From the NCBI GenBank assembly GCA_905221605.1, contig CAJNDS010000735.1, positions 100,001 through 164,000 of the forward strand: 64,000 nucleotides of DNA, written 5' to 3'. Below are positions 10,161 through 19,640 of this stretch, piece by piece (positions within the stretch are counted from its first letter, which is position 1; each line of letters opens with the position of its first letter). Both the position numbers and the translations under genes were made by a program. Under the pieces are notes generated by a model that saw only the letters and a program-made list of their open reading frames with translations, was not told the DNA's origin and made no database searches. This DNA is from Symbiodinium natans (taxonomy: Eukaryota > Sar > Dinophyceae > Suessiales > Symbiodiniaceae).

Positions 10161-10936
10161 CCCCAACTTTAGGGTTTAGGGTTTAGGGTTTAGAGTTTAG
10201 GGTTTAGGGTTAGGGTTTAGGGTTCGGGCGTAGGGTTTAGGATTTGGAGTTTAGAGTTTACGCTTTAGGGCGAGGATTTGGGGCTTGCTTTTCCGGGCCT
10301 CTGCCAAGCGCTGCAAGGTTCAGGGTTTAGGTGCATGGACTCACTGCTTGACACCAAGTGTCCTTGGCTTGTTTTTGCTAGCCACTGGTGCCTCAGGGCG
10401 TGGGAGGAGTGGGCGCTCTAGCCGCCACATGTATCTTTGATCTGAAAGGTTGTCAACGAAAACGCTCTTACAAAGTGCCCCCAGCCCCCTCCCTCACCCT
10501 AAAATCCTAAATCCCTACACACTAAAACCCTAAAGGCCCAAGCCCCTAAAGGCCCTAAACCCGAAAGGCCCTAAACCCTACAGGCCCTAGGCCCTAAACC
10601 CTAAAGGCCCCAAGCCCTAAACCCTAGTCCTGAACCCTCAGCCCTAAGCCCTAAACCCTCTATGCCCTAAACCCCGCACGCACCAGTAACTGTTGGGTTC
10701 CGGCATACACAGTCTTGTGGTCCTTTGAGGGCAGGGGTTTAGGGGCCTTGAACTGAGGACAAATTGGAGGGTTCAGGGCTTTTGGTTTTGGCGTTAAACC
10801 CTGAACCCGGCCCTAAACCCTAAACCCTAAACCCTAAACCCTAAACCCTAAACCCTAACCTAGACCCTAAACCCTAAACCCTAAACCCTAAACCCTAAAC
10901 CCTAAACCCTATGAAACCTAGCAGATGCACACACAG

Positions 10937-11000
10937 GCGATGACTTCTGGGACCTGCATCGGCGGCTAGGGGAGTGCTACCGCTGTGAAGTTTACAGCCG
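10937..11000 (+). CDS. Exon-like island (DDFWDLHRRLGECYRCEVY)
   Basis: Acceptor ACACACAG|G, then an open frame in phase 1 with balanced amino-acid composition, closing among intronic sequence. No family recognised. It resembles the confirmed channel exons in size and acceptor, so a true exon is plausible. Confidence 0.35.
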
Positions 11001-12185
11001 CTTGACCATATATATGTCATGAAGCTAAGTGACCCTCAAACTGGAGCCTTGGGCTTTAAGCCTTAGACCCAAACTAGAGCCTAGCCCCCGAGTCCCGAAG
11101 CTTTACAGCCAAACCATTTGCGAGCCTGTTCAGTCTGTTGAAGGGGAGCAGCATTTGCGGCCCCTCTCGGTTTTTAGGGTTTTTGGCATCTGGGGCTGAG
11201 GGCCCCAGGGGTCAGGGGATCAAGACTCGTACCCCTAAGGTTGTACCCCGAAAGATCCCCTAAAGGTTCCCCTTAATATGCTCCTGACATGGCCCTTATA
11301 CTGCCTGAAGATCTCTGAAAAGTGTCCCCAAGACCCAAGGGTACAACCTGCTTGTATATGTATATGGCCCAAAGGAAAATTGAACATGTTATGTTTTTGG
11401 TGGTTCTGGGGGGGGGGGGGGGAAACAGACTCGAATGGCCGAATGGCTGAAAGTCCTTCGAGACCCTAAGCCCTGAACCCGAAACCCTCAACCCTTGACC
11501 CTAAACCCGAAGAATGTAAACCCTAAACCCTAAACCTTAAGCCCTGAACCCCAAGCCCTAAACCCTGAACCCTAAACCCTAAAGAACCCAGCAAGCCCTT
11601 AAACCCTCAAACGCTCCAGCCCTCACGTCCCGAAACCCCACGGCTCTTGCCCAGAGACTCCACTATCCTTTAGTTAGGGTTTAGGGTTGAGGGTTGAGGG
11701 TTGAGGGTTGAGGTTTGAGGTTTGAGGGTTCAGGGTTGAGGGTTTGGGGTTAGGGTTTAGGGTTTAGCATTCAGGGTTCAGGGTTTGGGGTTTAGGAACC
11801 TCAACCCTATACCCTCCAGACCCCAAGCCCTGTTGCCTTGAAGCCTAAACCCGAAAACCTCAACCCCAAGCCCTAAACCCAAATCCTTCTCCAAAACCAA
11901 GGCCGCGCAGGCTTCGCGGAAGGATCCCAGGCAAGCGACCAAGAGACTGGAGGGGCGAAGGTTTTAGGGTGTAGGGTTCAGGGAAAGTGTTCGCAGATTT
12001 CTTAAAGTTCTGTTTTTAGAAGGGGACGGGTTTGGGACACAGGGTTTAGGGCTCAGCAACATAAATGTCAAGCGATGGCGTACGCAGGTGTGCCAAACTC
12101 AAACGCGGACTTCAAGTTTAGGGGCGGGATTATTTGGGGTTTCGGGGCTTTAGGGCTGCAGGGTTCAGGGTTGAGGGCGTGCCAG

Positions 12186-12246
12186 GCATTGCGACGCTAC
12201 CGCGCGGCCGTCGGTGAGGAGGACCACTCGGGCAGCTTTGTGCAAC
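12186..12246 (+). CDS. Exon-like island (ALRRYRAAVGEEDHSGSFVQ)
   Basis: Acceptor GTGCCAG|G followed by a coding-like frame of about 20 residues. The frame stays open on both sides, so the edges are not fixed. Function unknown. Confidence 0.35.
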
Positions 12247-13741
12247 GTAGAGTTAGGATTTTGTGCTTCAATAGGTGGACTTAGGGTTTAGGGTTTAGGG
12301 TTGTCGAACAGTGGCATTGAAGGGTGCCCTAACACCGATCTGGCCCCTCTTACCCTTCACGTTGTAACCCCTTGCCGGTTGACAAACTGTTTGGGGAACT
12401 CTCCTTGTGACCGTGTACCCTGAAGACTGAAAACCTAAAGGCCCTACTCCCCCTGTCCCTTTCGGCTCCCCCCCCCCCCCCCAAATCCCTAACTAAACCC
12501 CCAACCATCAACCCTGAACCCAAACAACTAAGCCCTAAACCCTAAACCCTACACCCTAAACCCTTCACCCTAAACCCTAAACCCTAAACCCTAAACCCTA
12601 AACCCTAAACCCTAAACCCTAAACCCCCATCTCAGGTCTCAAGTCCAAGCTTCCATGGGTCCATCCTCCGTCAGCCGCAGATCCGCTTCCACCGCGCCCG
12701 GTCAAGTCCCTGGGAACTTGGGTTGCATTCACGGGGGTTTAGGGTTTAGGGTTTAGGGTCTAGGGTCTATAGGGTTTAGGGTTTAGGGATAGAGTTTAGG
12801 GTTTAGGGTTTAGGGTCTAGGGTTTAGGGTTTAGGGTTTACCACCCCGCCCCCCCCATAATTCCTACATAATGCTGAATTGAGGGCTCCAAGGGGAATCT
12901 TTGGGGTGGGAGCAGGGGTAGGGGTAGGTTCAGGGTCTGGGGCTTGTAGGATTCAGGGGGTTGGGGCTTGTAGGGCTTAGGGTTTGGGGAGTGTATGGTT
13001 TTAGGTATCGAAGGTTGAAGCTCACGGCGTCTCAGCCCTTGACCCCCCCCCCCCCCCCCCCCCAAACTCCAAACCCTAAACCCTAAACCGTAAACCCTAT
13101 CAACCTAAACCCTAAACCCTAAACCCTAAACCCTAAACCCTAAACCCGAAACCCGAAACCCGAAACCCGAAACCCGAAACAGGAGTGAGGCTAGATGGGC
13201 GGCATACGCAGCTAGCCGACCTGGAGGTTGAGCATTGAGTTTAGGGTATAGGGTTTAGGGTTTAGGGTTTATATAGGGTTTAGGATTTAGGGTTAGGGTT
13301 TAGCTCTACCTCGGGGCTCACCGAAGTAGCTGGAAGTAGAGTTCTAAGCACCACCAGATTTGGCTACAAACCCAGTCACAACCATCGTTGCCCAGCTTGT
13401 CACAGTTTCACCCTAACCCTAAACCCTCAACCCTATATACACCCTAAGCCGACATATTGGTATGTTCCTGATAGTGTGGGCTTCACGAAGGGGCCCAGGT
13501 CCCACTATATAGGATCTACAGCCACATCCCAAGCTTGTAACACCCGAACATATGCCGCAAACGAGCCCTCCCACAAATCCTGAAGCTGAAAACCCGTGAG
13601 CGCAAATGCCCTACGTTGCAGCCCACCCTGACTCGAAATTCGCAAACTCTGCCACCTACACCCTAAACCCTAAACCCTCAACCCTCAACCCTCAACCCTA
13701 AACCCTAAACCCTACATTCATTGTTAACTCTCAAAGCCGAG

Positions 13742-13816
13742 GACCCACCTCGGAGCCACCCGAAATTCCGGCAGCGGTGCTGGATAACTGGACGCGGCAA
13801 ATCAGTAATCCGGCCG
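13742..13816 (+). CDS. Exon-like island (EPPEIPAAVLDNWTRQISNP)
   Basis: A coding-like segment bounded by telomeric units on the left and a poly-G stretch on the right. No assigned family; splice sites not resolved. Confidence 0.3.
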
Positions 13817-13952
13817 GGCGGGGGGGGAGGTTTAGGGTTTAGGGTTTAGGGTAGAGGGCTTAGTTCGGAGAACCTTGAACCCGCCCTACTTCGCCCTCAA
13901 TAACCGTATCCAAAGGCTCAGGTGGAGTTTCCCTGCGGGGTAGCAAAACAGC

Positions 13953-14099
13953 TACTTGGAGCTTCATTGTACTTCTTGACCAAATATAACTGTACTTTTA
14001 ACCCACTTCTAAGCTTCTTAAGTGCCCGAATATGGTTATAAGTATAGGGTTAATTCGTACCGCTGCAGTAGGTTAATAAGTACAATGAACCTCCAAGTA
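13953..14099. mobile_element. Fold-back element, family 2, near-complete
   Basis: TACTTGGAGCTTCATTGTAC at the left pairs with GTACAATGAACCTCCAAGTA at the right with one mismatch in about 22 bases. The interior has further GGTTATAAGTA/TACTTTTAACC folding. This is the cleanest member of a family with at least six copies or fragments in the window. Confidence 0.8.
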
Positions 14100-15690
14100 C
14101 CTTACCAGACAGCCACGTGAATAAGAAAATTAGCGCAGCTGCAACGAGGGCGCCCACTACTTTTGCCCTTACCCCCCCCGCCAAACCCTTAACCCTAAAC
14201 CCTAAGCCCTAAAGCCTAAACCCCGAACCCCAGACCCTAAACCCTAAACCCCAGACCTTAAACCCTAAACGCATAAACCTTTTGCAGCCCACCTCGGCCG
14301 GTGCAGGTTTCGAGCAAGTCAAAGGCGAGGTGGAGCGACCCTGCCTTCAAGGACCTCGCTCCAACACTAAAGGGTTTAGGGTTTGGGGTTTCGGTTCACG
14401 GTTCAGGGTTTAGGTTCACTGTTCAGGGTCAGGGTTTAGTTTTCAGGGTTTGATGGCTTTGTCTTTATTAAGATCCGGACTCCTGTAAATTGAACCTGAA
14501 CCAAATAACCCTGAACCCCCCCCCCCCACTCGGTAATCATGCGGAGGCAAGCACGGCTATGAGAAGGGGCCACGGGAGTTACAGTTTCGGGTCGAGGGTT
14601 GAAAGGGTGTAGTATTTTGGGTGTAGGAAGTTTCTATGTTGTTCGTTCATTTTGTGTTGTTTGTTTTGTTATGTTTGTTTGTGCTATCTTTTTGTGTTTT
14701 TGTTATTGCTTTGTTTAGTTTAGTTTTGTCTTGTGTTGTTTTCTTTTGTTGTGTTTTGTCTTGGTTTGTTTTGTTTTTTTTTAGTTGTTTTGTTTTGTTG
14801 TTTTGTGTTGTGTTTTGTTTGTTTGGGCCGGGGGGGGGGGGGGTCAGGATTCGGAGGGTTTTCGGGCTCAGGGTCTGGGGGTTGAGTGAGTGAGGGGTTT
14901 AGGGTGTTTGGGGGTACAGGGTGTGAGGGCTGCGGGGTTCGAACCCTAAACCGCCTAAACCCTAAACTTGAAACCCTAAGCCCTAAACCCTAAGCCCTAA
15001 GCCCTAAACCCTAAACCCTAAACCCTAAACCCTAGCCCTAAACCCTAAACCCTAACCCTAAACCCTAAACCCTAAACCCTAAACCCTAAACCCTAAACCC
15101 TAAACCTGGGGTTTTGCAAGGTCTGGTGGTTCTGGCTAGGAGTTTTTGGGTTTAGTTTGTTTTTGTCCATTTTCAGGGTGTTTGTGGGGTCAGGGTTCAG
15201 GCGTTGGGGGGTGTGGAGGACTGCTGGTCAGCTAAGGGTTTAGGGTTTGGGGTGGGTTCAGGGTTCAGGATTTAGGGTTTAGGGTTTAGGGTGTAGGGTG
15301 TAGGGCTTGGGGTTTTCCCAAACCCTAGCCCCTAAGAGGTCTTGGGTTGTTGGGTTTCGGGTTCAGCTGGAGTCTACCACTCTAAACTTTAAACCCTAAA
15401 CCCTTAGGGTTTAGATTGTGTGTGAAGCTTTGTAATATCTTAATGGTATGGGGTTCCCTGGCTGGGTGGGTACTTTTCGGGCGCCTGAAGAGCTGCTAAA
15501 CTAGTGAATGCTTGAACTTGAGATGTTGAACCCTAAATCCTAAACTCTAATCCCTAAGACCTAAACCCTAAACCCTAAATCCTATACCCTAAACTCTTAT
15601 AAACCCTAAGCCCTAAACCCAGAGCCCAAGCCCCAAGCCCTAAGCCCTTCCGTTCCTGGGAGCAGCCGATCTTGAACCCTGGGCCACACA
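14100..15690. other. T/G-rich low complexity and telomeric arrays
   Basis: A possible exon follows TTTTGCAG at 14288 (PTSAGAGFEQVKGEVERPC). A TTTTG/TTTGT-rich region (14630-14825) produces an artefactual Leu/Phe/Val/Cys frame. CCCTAAA arrays run at about 14940-15110 and degenerate ones at 15530-15650. Nothing else recognised. Confidence 0.5.
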
Positions 15691-15691
15691 G

Positions 15692-15748
15692 GACGACTTC
15701 GTCCGGGCGGTTCAGCGGAAAGTCACTTTTGAGGTTCAGAAACTCGGT
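15692..15748 (+). CDS. Exon-like island (DDFVRAVQRKVTFEVQKLG)
   Basis: Acceptor CCACACAG|G, then about 19 coding-like residues. It is followed directly by a family-4 fold-back element (15748-15895) and then another AG-started frame reading ISASVQKTAGASE (about 15915). This arrangement would make the fold-back element most of an intron, as expected for an introner. Protein family unknown. Confidence 0.4.
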
Positions 15749-15895
15749 AGCCCGGTGGTACCCTTTTGCCCTTGTTTTGGTTTAACGTTTCCCTACAGAG
15801 TAGCAAGCCAAACAAGGGTACCCTGTTCAAGGTTCCCTTATAAATTCACAAACCAAAAAAGGCTACCCTTATGACCCTTATTTGAATGTGGTTGC
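15748..15895. mobile_element. Fold-back element, family 4
   Basis: Ends GGTAGCCCGGTGGTACCC and GGTTGCTGGGCTACC pair imperfectly. Internal AAACAAGGGTACCC and TTTTGCCCTTGTTT add further arms. Related members: 24127-24240, 41372-41471, 50985-51180, 51660-51760, 55506-55614. It lies between two exon-like islands. Confidence 0.65.
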
Positions 15896-16129
15896 TGGGC
15901 TACCAAGGCAAGTTCACAGCATCAGCGCCTCCGTGCAGAAGACGGCGGGGGCTTCAGAACCGTATTGAACCCTTACTGCCTTGAAGCCCCCTATACTCCA
16001 GTTAGCCCAAACCCTACAAACCCTAAACCCTATGAGCCCTAATCCCTACTGGCCGAGACGTGCATGTTTTGCAGATTCCATGCTTCGGGCTTCCGAGTTG
16101 TGGACTTCATTTTTGTTGATGTCGGGAAA

Positions 16130-16298
16130 CCCTAAACCCTAAACCCTAAACCCTAAACCCTAAACCCTAAACCCTAAACTTTAAATCCTAAACCCTAAAC
16201 CCTAAACCCTAAACCCTAAACCCTAAAAAACAAACCCTAAACCCTAAACCCCCGTGAATGCAACCCAACAGGGGGCCCTAAACCCTAAACCCTAAACC

Positions 16299-16379
<81 letters not shown>

Positions 16380-16525
16380 ACCTCAACCCTCAACCCTAAA
16401 CCCTAGACCCTAGACCCGAAACCCTAAACCCTTAACCCTAAACCCTAAACCCTAAACCCTAAACCCTAAACCCTAAACCCTAAACCCTAAACCCTAAACC
16501 CTAAACCCTAAACCCTAAACCCTTC
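16130..16525. repeat. CCCTAAA/CCCTCAA arrays
   Basis: CCCTAAA runs, then about 17 consecutive CCCTCAA units (about 16300-16400), then CCCTAAA again. The pure block of one variant shows amplification of a mutated unit inside the array. Confidence 0.95.
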
Positions 16526-16629
16526 CAAAATGGCAACCCGCAGTCCGAAGCCCAACCCGCCAGGCGACGCTAACGTCCAAAGACCTGGAAGCCATGGCGC
16601 ACCCGAACCCGGAGCAGGCCTCGAAAGGG

Positions 16630-16835
16630 GGTTGGGGTTTAGGGTTTAGGCTTTAGGCTTTAGGCTTTAGGCTTTAGGCTTTAGGCTTTAGGCTTTAGGC
16701 TGAAGGCTTTAGGCTTTAGGCTTTAGGCTTTAGGCTTTAGGCTTTAGGCTTTAGGCTTTAGGGTTTAGGCTTTAGGGTTTAGGGTTTAGGGTTTAGGGTT
16801 TAGGGTTTAGGGTTTAGGGTTCGGGTGTAGGGATT
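16630..16835. repeat. GCTTTAG variant array merging into TTTAGGG
   Basis: About 16 GCTTTAG units precede canonical TTTAGGG units. This is again homogenisation of one variant heptamer. Confidence 0.95.
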
Positions 16836-17229
16836 TGCCACTTTGGGCTTCAGGGCCTGTGGGTTTGCGCCTTTCGGCCTCTGGGCCGCGCGGTCTAGGG
16901 GTTGATTGCAACACGGATCCTGGGGGCCCTAAGCCCCCAACATCCTAAACCCTACAAGTCGGGTTTAGGGTTTAAGGTTTAGGGTTTAGGGTTTAGGGGT
17001 TAGGGTTTGGGGTTTGGGGTTTGGGGTTTGGGGTTTGGGGTTTAGGGATGATGTAGGGTACCTCAGTCCCTCATCCCCTACTAAGAACCAGCCTTGAAAG
17101 GCAGCCCATATGGTTTCTTGCCCTGAGCCCAAACGGCCTAGTTTCCTATAGAGGGCTTAGGGTTCAGTATACCTTGGCATGTACTAAGGGTTTACGGTTT
17201 AGGGTCTTGGGCCGTAATGCTGCTGCAAA

Positions 17230-17545
17230 GCACCCTAAACCCTAAACCCTAAACCCTAAACCCTAAACCCTAAACCCTAAACCCTAAACCCTAAACCCTA
17301 AACCCTAAACCCTAAACCCTAAACCCTAAACCCTAACCCTAGACCCTAGACCCTAGACCCTAGACCCTAGACCCTAGACCCTAAACCCTAAACCCTAAAC
17401 CCTAAACCCTAAACCCTAAACCCTAAACCCTAACCCTAAACCCTAAACCATAAACCCCAAACCCTAAACCCTAAACCCTAAACCCTAAACCCTAAACCCT
17501 AACCCTAAACCCTAAACCCTAAACCCTAAGCCCTAAACCCTAAAC
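17230..17545. repeat. Long CCCTAAA array with a CCCTAGA block
   Basis: About 300 bases of heptamers, including a block of six CCCTAGA variants (about 17336-17386). One of the longer arrays in the window. Confidence 0.95.
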
Positions 17546-17561
17546 CCCTGGAAGTCCCAAG

Positions 17562-17619
17562 TATGTCCGCTCGTGCTACTCCAAACCTCAACTCCTCTGA
17601 GCTGGCCCTCGGCGAGCAA
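17562..17619 (+). CDS. Exon-like island with clear splice-like edges
   Basis: Between CCCAAG| and |GTATGG lies a frame reading MSARATPNLNSSELALGEQ (the ATG is internal, not necessarily a start). Flanked by telomeric arrays on both sides. Family unknown. Confidence 0.35.
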
Positions 17620-17639
17620 GTATGGATGGCTTTGGGTTG

Positions 17640-19490
17640 TTTAGGTTTTAGGGTTTAGGGTTTAGGTTTTAGGGTTTAGGGTTTAGGGTTTAATTAGGGT
17701 TTAGAGTGTTTAGGGTGTTCAGGGTGTTCAGGGTGTTTAGGGTTTAGGGTTTAGTGTTTAGGGTGCGCGTGGTCTGGCTATTTAGGGGTGATTAAGCCGA
17801 GTTAAGGCCATTTAGGGATAAACAAAAACCTAATCAAAGTTATTTAGGGACAATCATTAGGCTATTCAAGGGGCGGAACCTAGGGGGGGGGGTAGTTCAG
17901 AACCCTAAGCCCTAAACCCTAAACCCTAAACCCTAAACTCTAAACCCTAAACCCTAAACCCTAAACCCCAGGGGGGTAGCACGGGAACCCATGATGGCAA
18001 GGCGACCAGCTTCCAGCCGAGGGAATTCTGGCGGCGGCCGCTTGGTGTAGGGTTCAGGGTTTAGGGTTTAAGGTTCAGGGTTCAGGGTTTAGGGTTTAGG
18101 GTTTCGGGTTTAGGGTTTAGGTTTCAGGGTTCAGGGTTTAGGGTTTAGGGTTCAATGGACTGAGACACTTCAGGACATAGGGCTTTGGGCTTAGGGCTCA
18201 GGCTCCGGTCTTAGGGCTCAGGGCTTAGGGTTTAGGGCTTAGGGTTTAGGGCTTAGGGTTTAGGGTTTAGGGAGTTGAGTGTTTATGGTTTAGGGTGTAG
18301 GGTTTAACCAGAGGTATCTGTTTAAGATACGAGGTCTTGCATTTAGGGTCCCACAAAGGGCCATAGTTTAGGCAACTGCATTGGTTAGATACCCTCAGCT
18401 CAACGGAACACGTCGTGGTGCTTGACCCGAAACCCTAAACCTAAACCCGACAATAAACCCTAACAAAAAACCCTCAACCCTAAACATTAAGCCTTCCACA
18501 CTCTGAAAGCCACAACATTCGACAAGCTCCACGAAAGTTTCAAATCTAAACGCCAGGAAGCTGCCTACACTCCACCCTTGAGCCCCAAACACCCTGAACT
18601 GTTAACCCAATTTCCCACACAAAAAGATATTACCTTTTTCCTTTAACCCTAGACACTATGCCTCAGGAGCCATACAAAACTTCCCTAAACTACCCTAAAC
18701 CCAAGACCCTGAACTACCCTAAACCCTAAACTACCCTAAACCCTCGACCCTGAACTACCCTAAACCCTTATCTACCCTAAACCCTTGACTCTAAACCCTA
18801 AACGCTTAACCCTAAACCCAAAACCCTAAGCCCGTAAACCCCTTAGAATCTTAACCCTTAAACCCTATCTCGCCGGCAGAAAGAAGCTTCCTACCTGGAG
18901 GTTCATGGTACTTACTAACCCAATTAGAACCATGCTAGGGTAATTAAGGTGCTAATAAGTGGGTCATAAGTGCACTTACAAGTGGGTTGAAAGTACCCTA
19001 AACCCTAAACCCTAAACCCTAAACCCTAAACCCTAAACCCTAAACCCTAAACCCTAAACCTCCAAGTGCCAAGGCAGGGCTCCAACCCACACTTGGCCGC
19101 GGCATCGGCGACGCATCGCGCCCTACGGCGGGTCCAGAGGGGGTTTTGGCATGTGTTTAGGGTTTAGGGTTTGGGGTTTGGGGTTCAGGGTTTAGGGTTT
19201 GGATTTTGTGCGCATGCTGTTTGTTGTAGGGTTCATGTAGGGGGGTTTCAGTTGGCTTTGTGCATTTTTTTTTAGGCTTTCGAGGGTTTGTCGTGTTCTG
19301 GTTTGGGCGTTTACGGGCTTTGTGGGGTTTGCAGGGTTTATAGGCTTTACAGGGTTTGCATGGTTTACCGCGTCAATAGGGTTTAAGTAGGGTCTAGAGG
19401 GTTCGGGGTTTAGGCATTAAAGTTCTTAGGGTTCTGGCTGTATTGCCCATGGAGAGGAAGTATTACCTTTTATAGAGAGTTCCTTATTCA
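17640..19490. other. Telomeric arrays, one interrupted fold-back element, weak exon islands
   Basis: TTTAGGG runs at 17640-17765 and 18050-18290. Possible coding islands at about 17981-18043 (STGTHDGKATSSQPREFW) and about 19075-19135 (GSNPHLAAASATHRALRR). The rest is degenerate telomeric sequence and simple T/G-rich DNA. Confidence 0.45.
18892..19067. mobile_element. Fold-back element, family 2, with its right arm invaded by CCCTAAA units
   Basis: Begins TACCTGGAGGTTCATGGTAC and would close with a complementary CATGAACCTCCAAGT. Instead, GAAAGTAC runs straight into about nine CCCTAAA units (18998-19058), after which CCTCCAAGT resumes. The telomeric tract therefore interrupted, or replaced part of, the terminal repeat. 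Confidence 0.75.
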
Positions 19491-19640
19491 ATGCAGATTT
19501 CGGGAGGAGTGGGTCCAAAGGTACTGGGAGTTTCAGTGGTTGGTCTTGAGGTAGAAGAACTGACCGTAGAACTAGGCGGCGAAGAAGGAGGCGAAAGAGG
19601 AGAGGAATGGGAAATAGAAGGGGACGGAGATGTCCTTTGA
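19491..19640 (+). CDS. Acidic open segment, possible exon
   Basis: A frame of 49 residues (MQISGGVGPKVLGVSVVGLE then EVEELTVELGGEEGGE...) ending at TGA, in a stretch lacking telomeric units. ATGCAG just before it could be an acceptor rather than a start. The complementary strand is also open (Ser/Pro/Thr-rich), so strand is not certain. Function unknown. Confidence 0.3.
   Translation: MQISGGVGPKVLGVSVVGLEVEELTVELGGEEGGERGEEWEIEGDGDVL

Larger units (their letters stand above)
10161..13740. other. Telomeric-repeat-rich stretch with scattered exon-like islands
   Basis: CCCTAAA/TTTAGGG arrays occur at about 10165-10230, 10805-10912, 12530-12625, 12735-12840, 13080-13180. Exon-like islands after AG are: about 10937-11000 (DDFWDLHRRLGECYRCEVY), about 12186-12246 (ALRRYRAAVGEEDHSGSFVQ), about 12645-12715 and about 13184-13240 (GVRLDGRHTQLADLEVEH). 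None could be assigned to a family; they may be exons of a + strand gene whose introns are this repeat sea. Confidence 0.45.

Noticed and set aside
14636-14893. 85-residue Leu/Val/Phe/Cys frame resembling a membrane protein
   Set aside because: It is a TTTTG/TTTGT degenerate repeat; hydrophobicity follows from T-rich codons.
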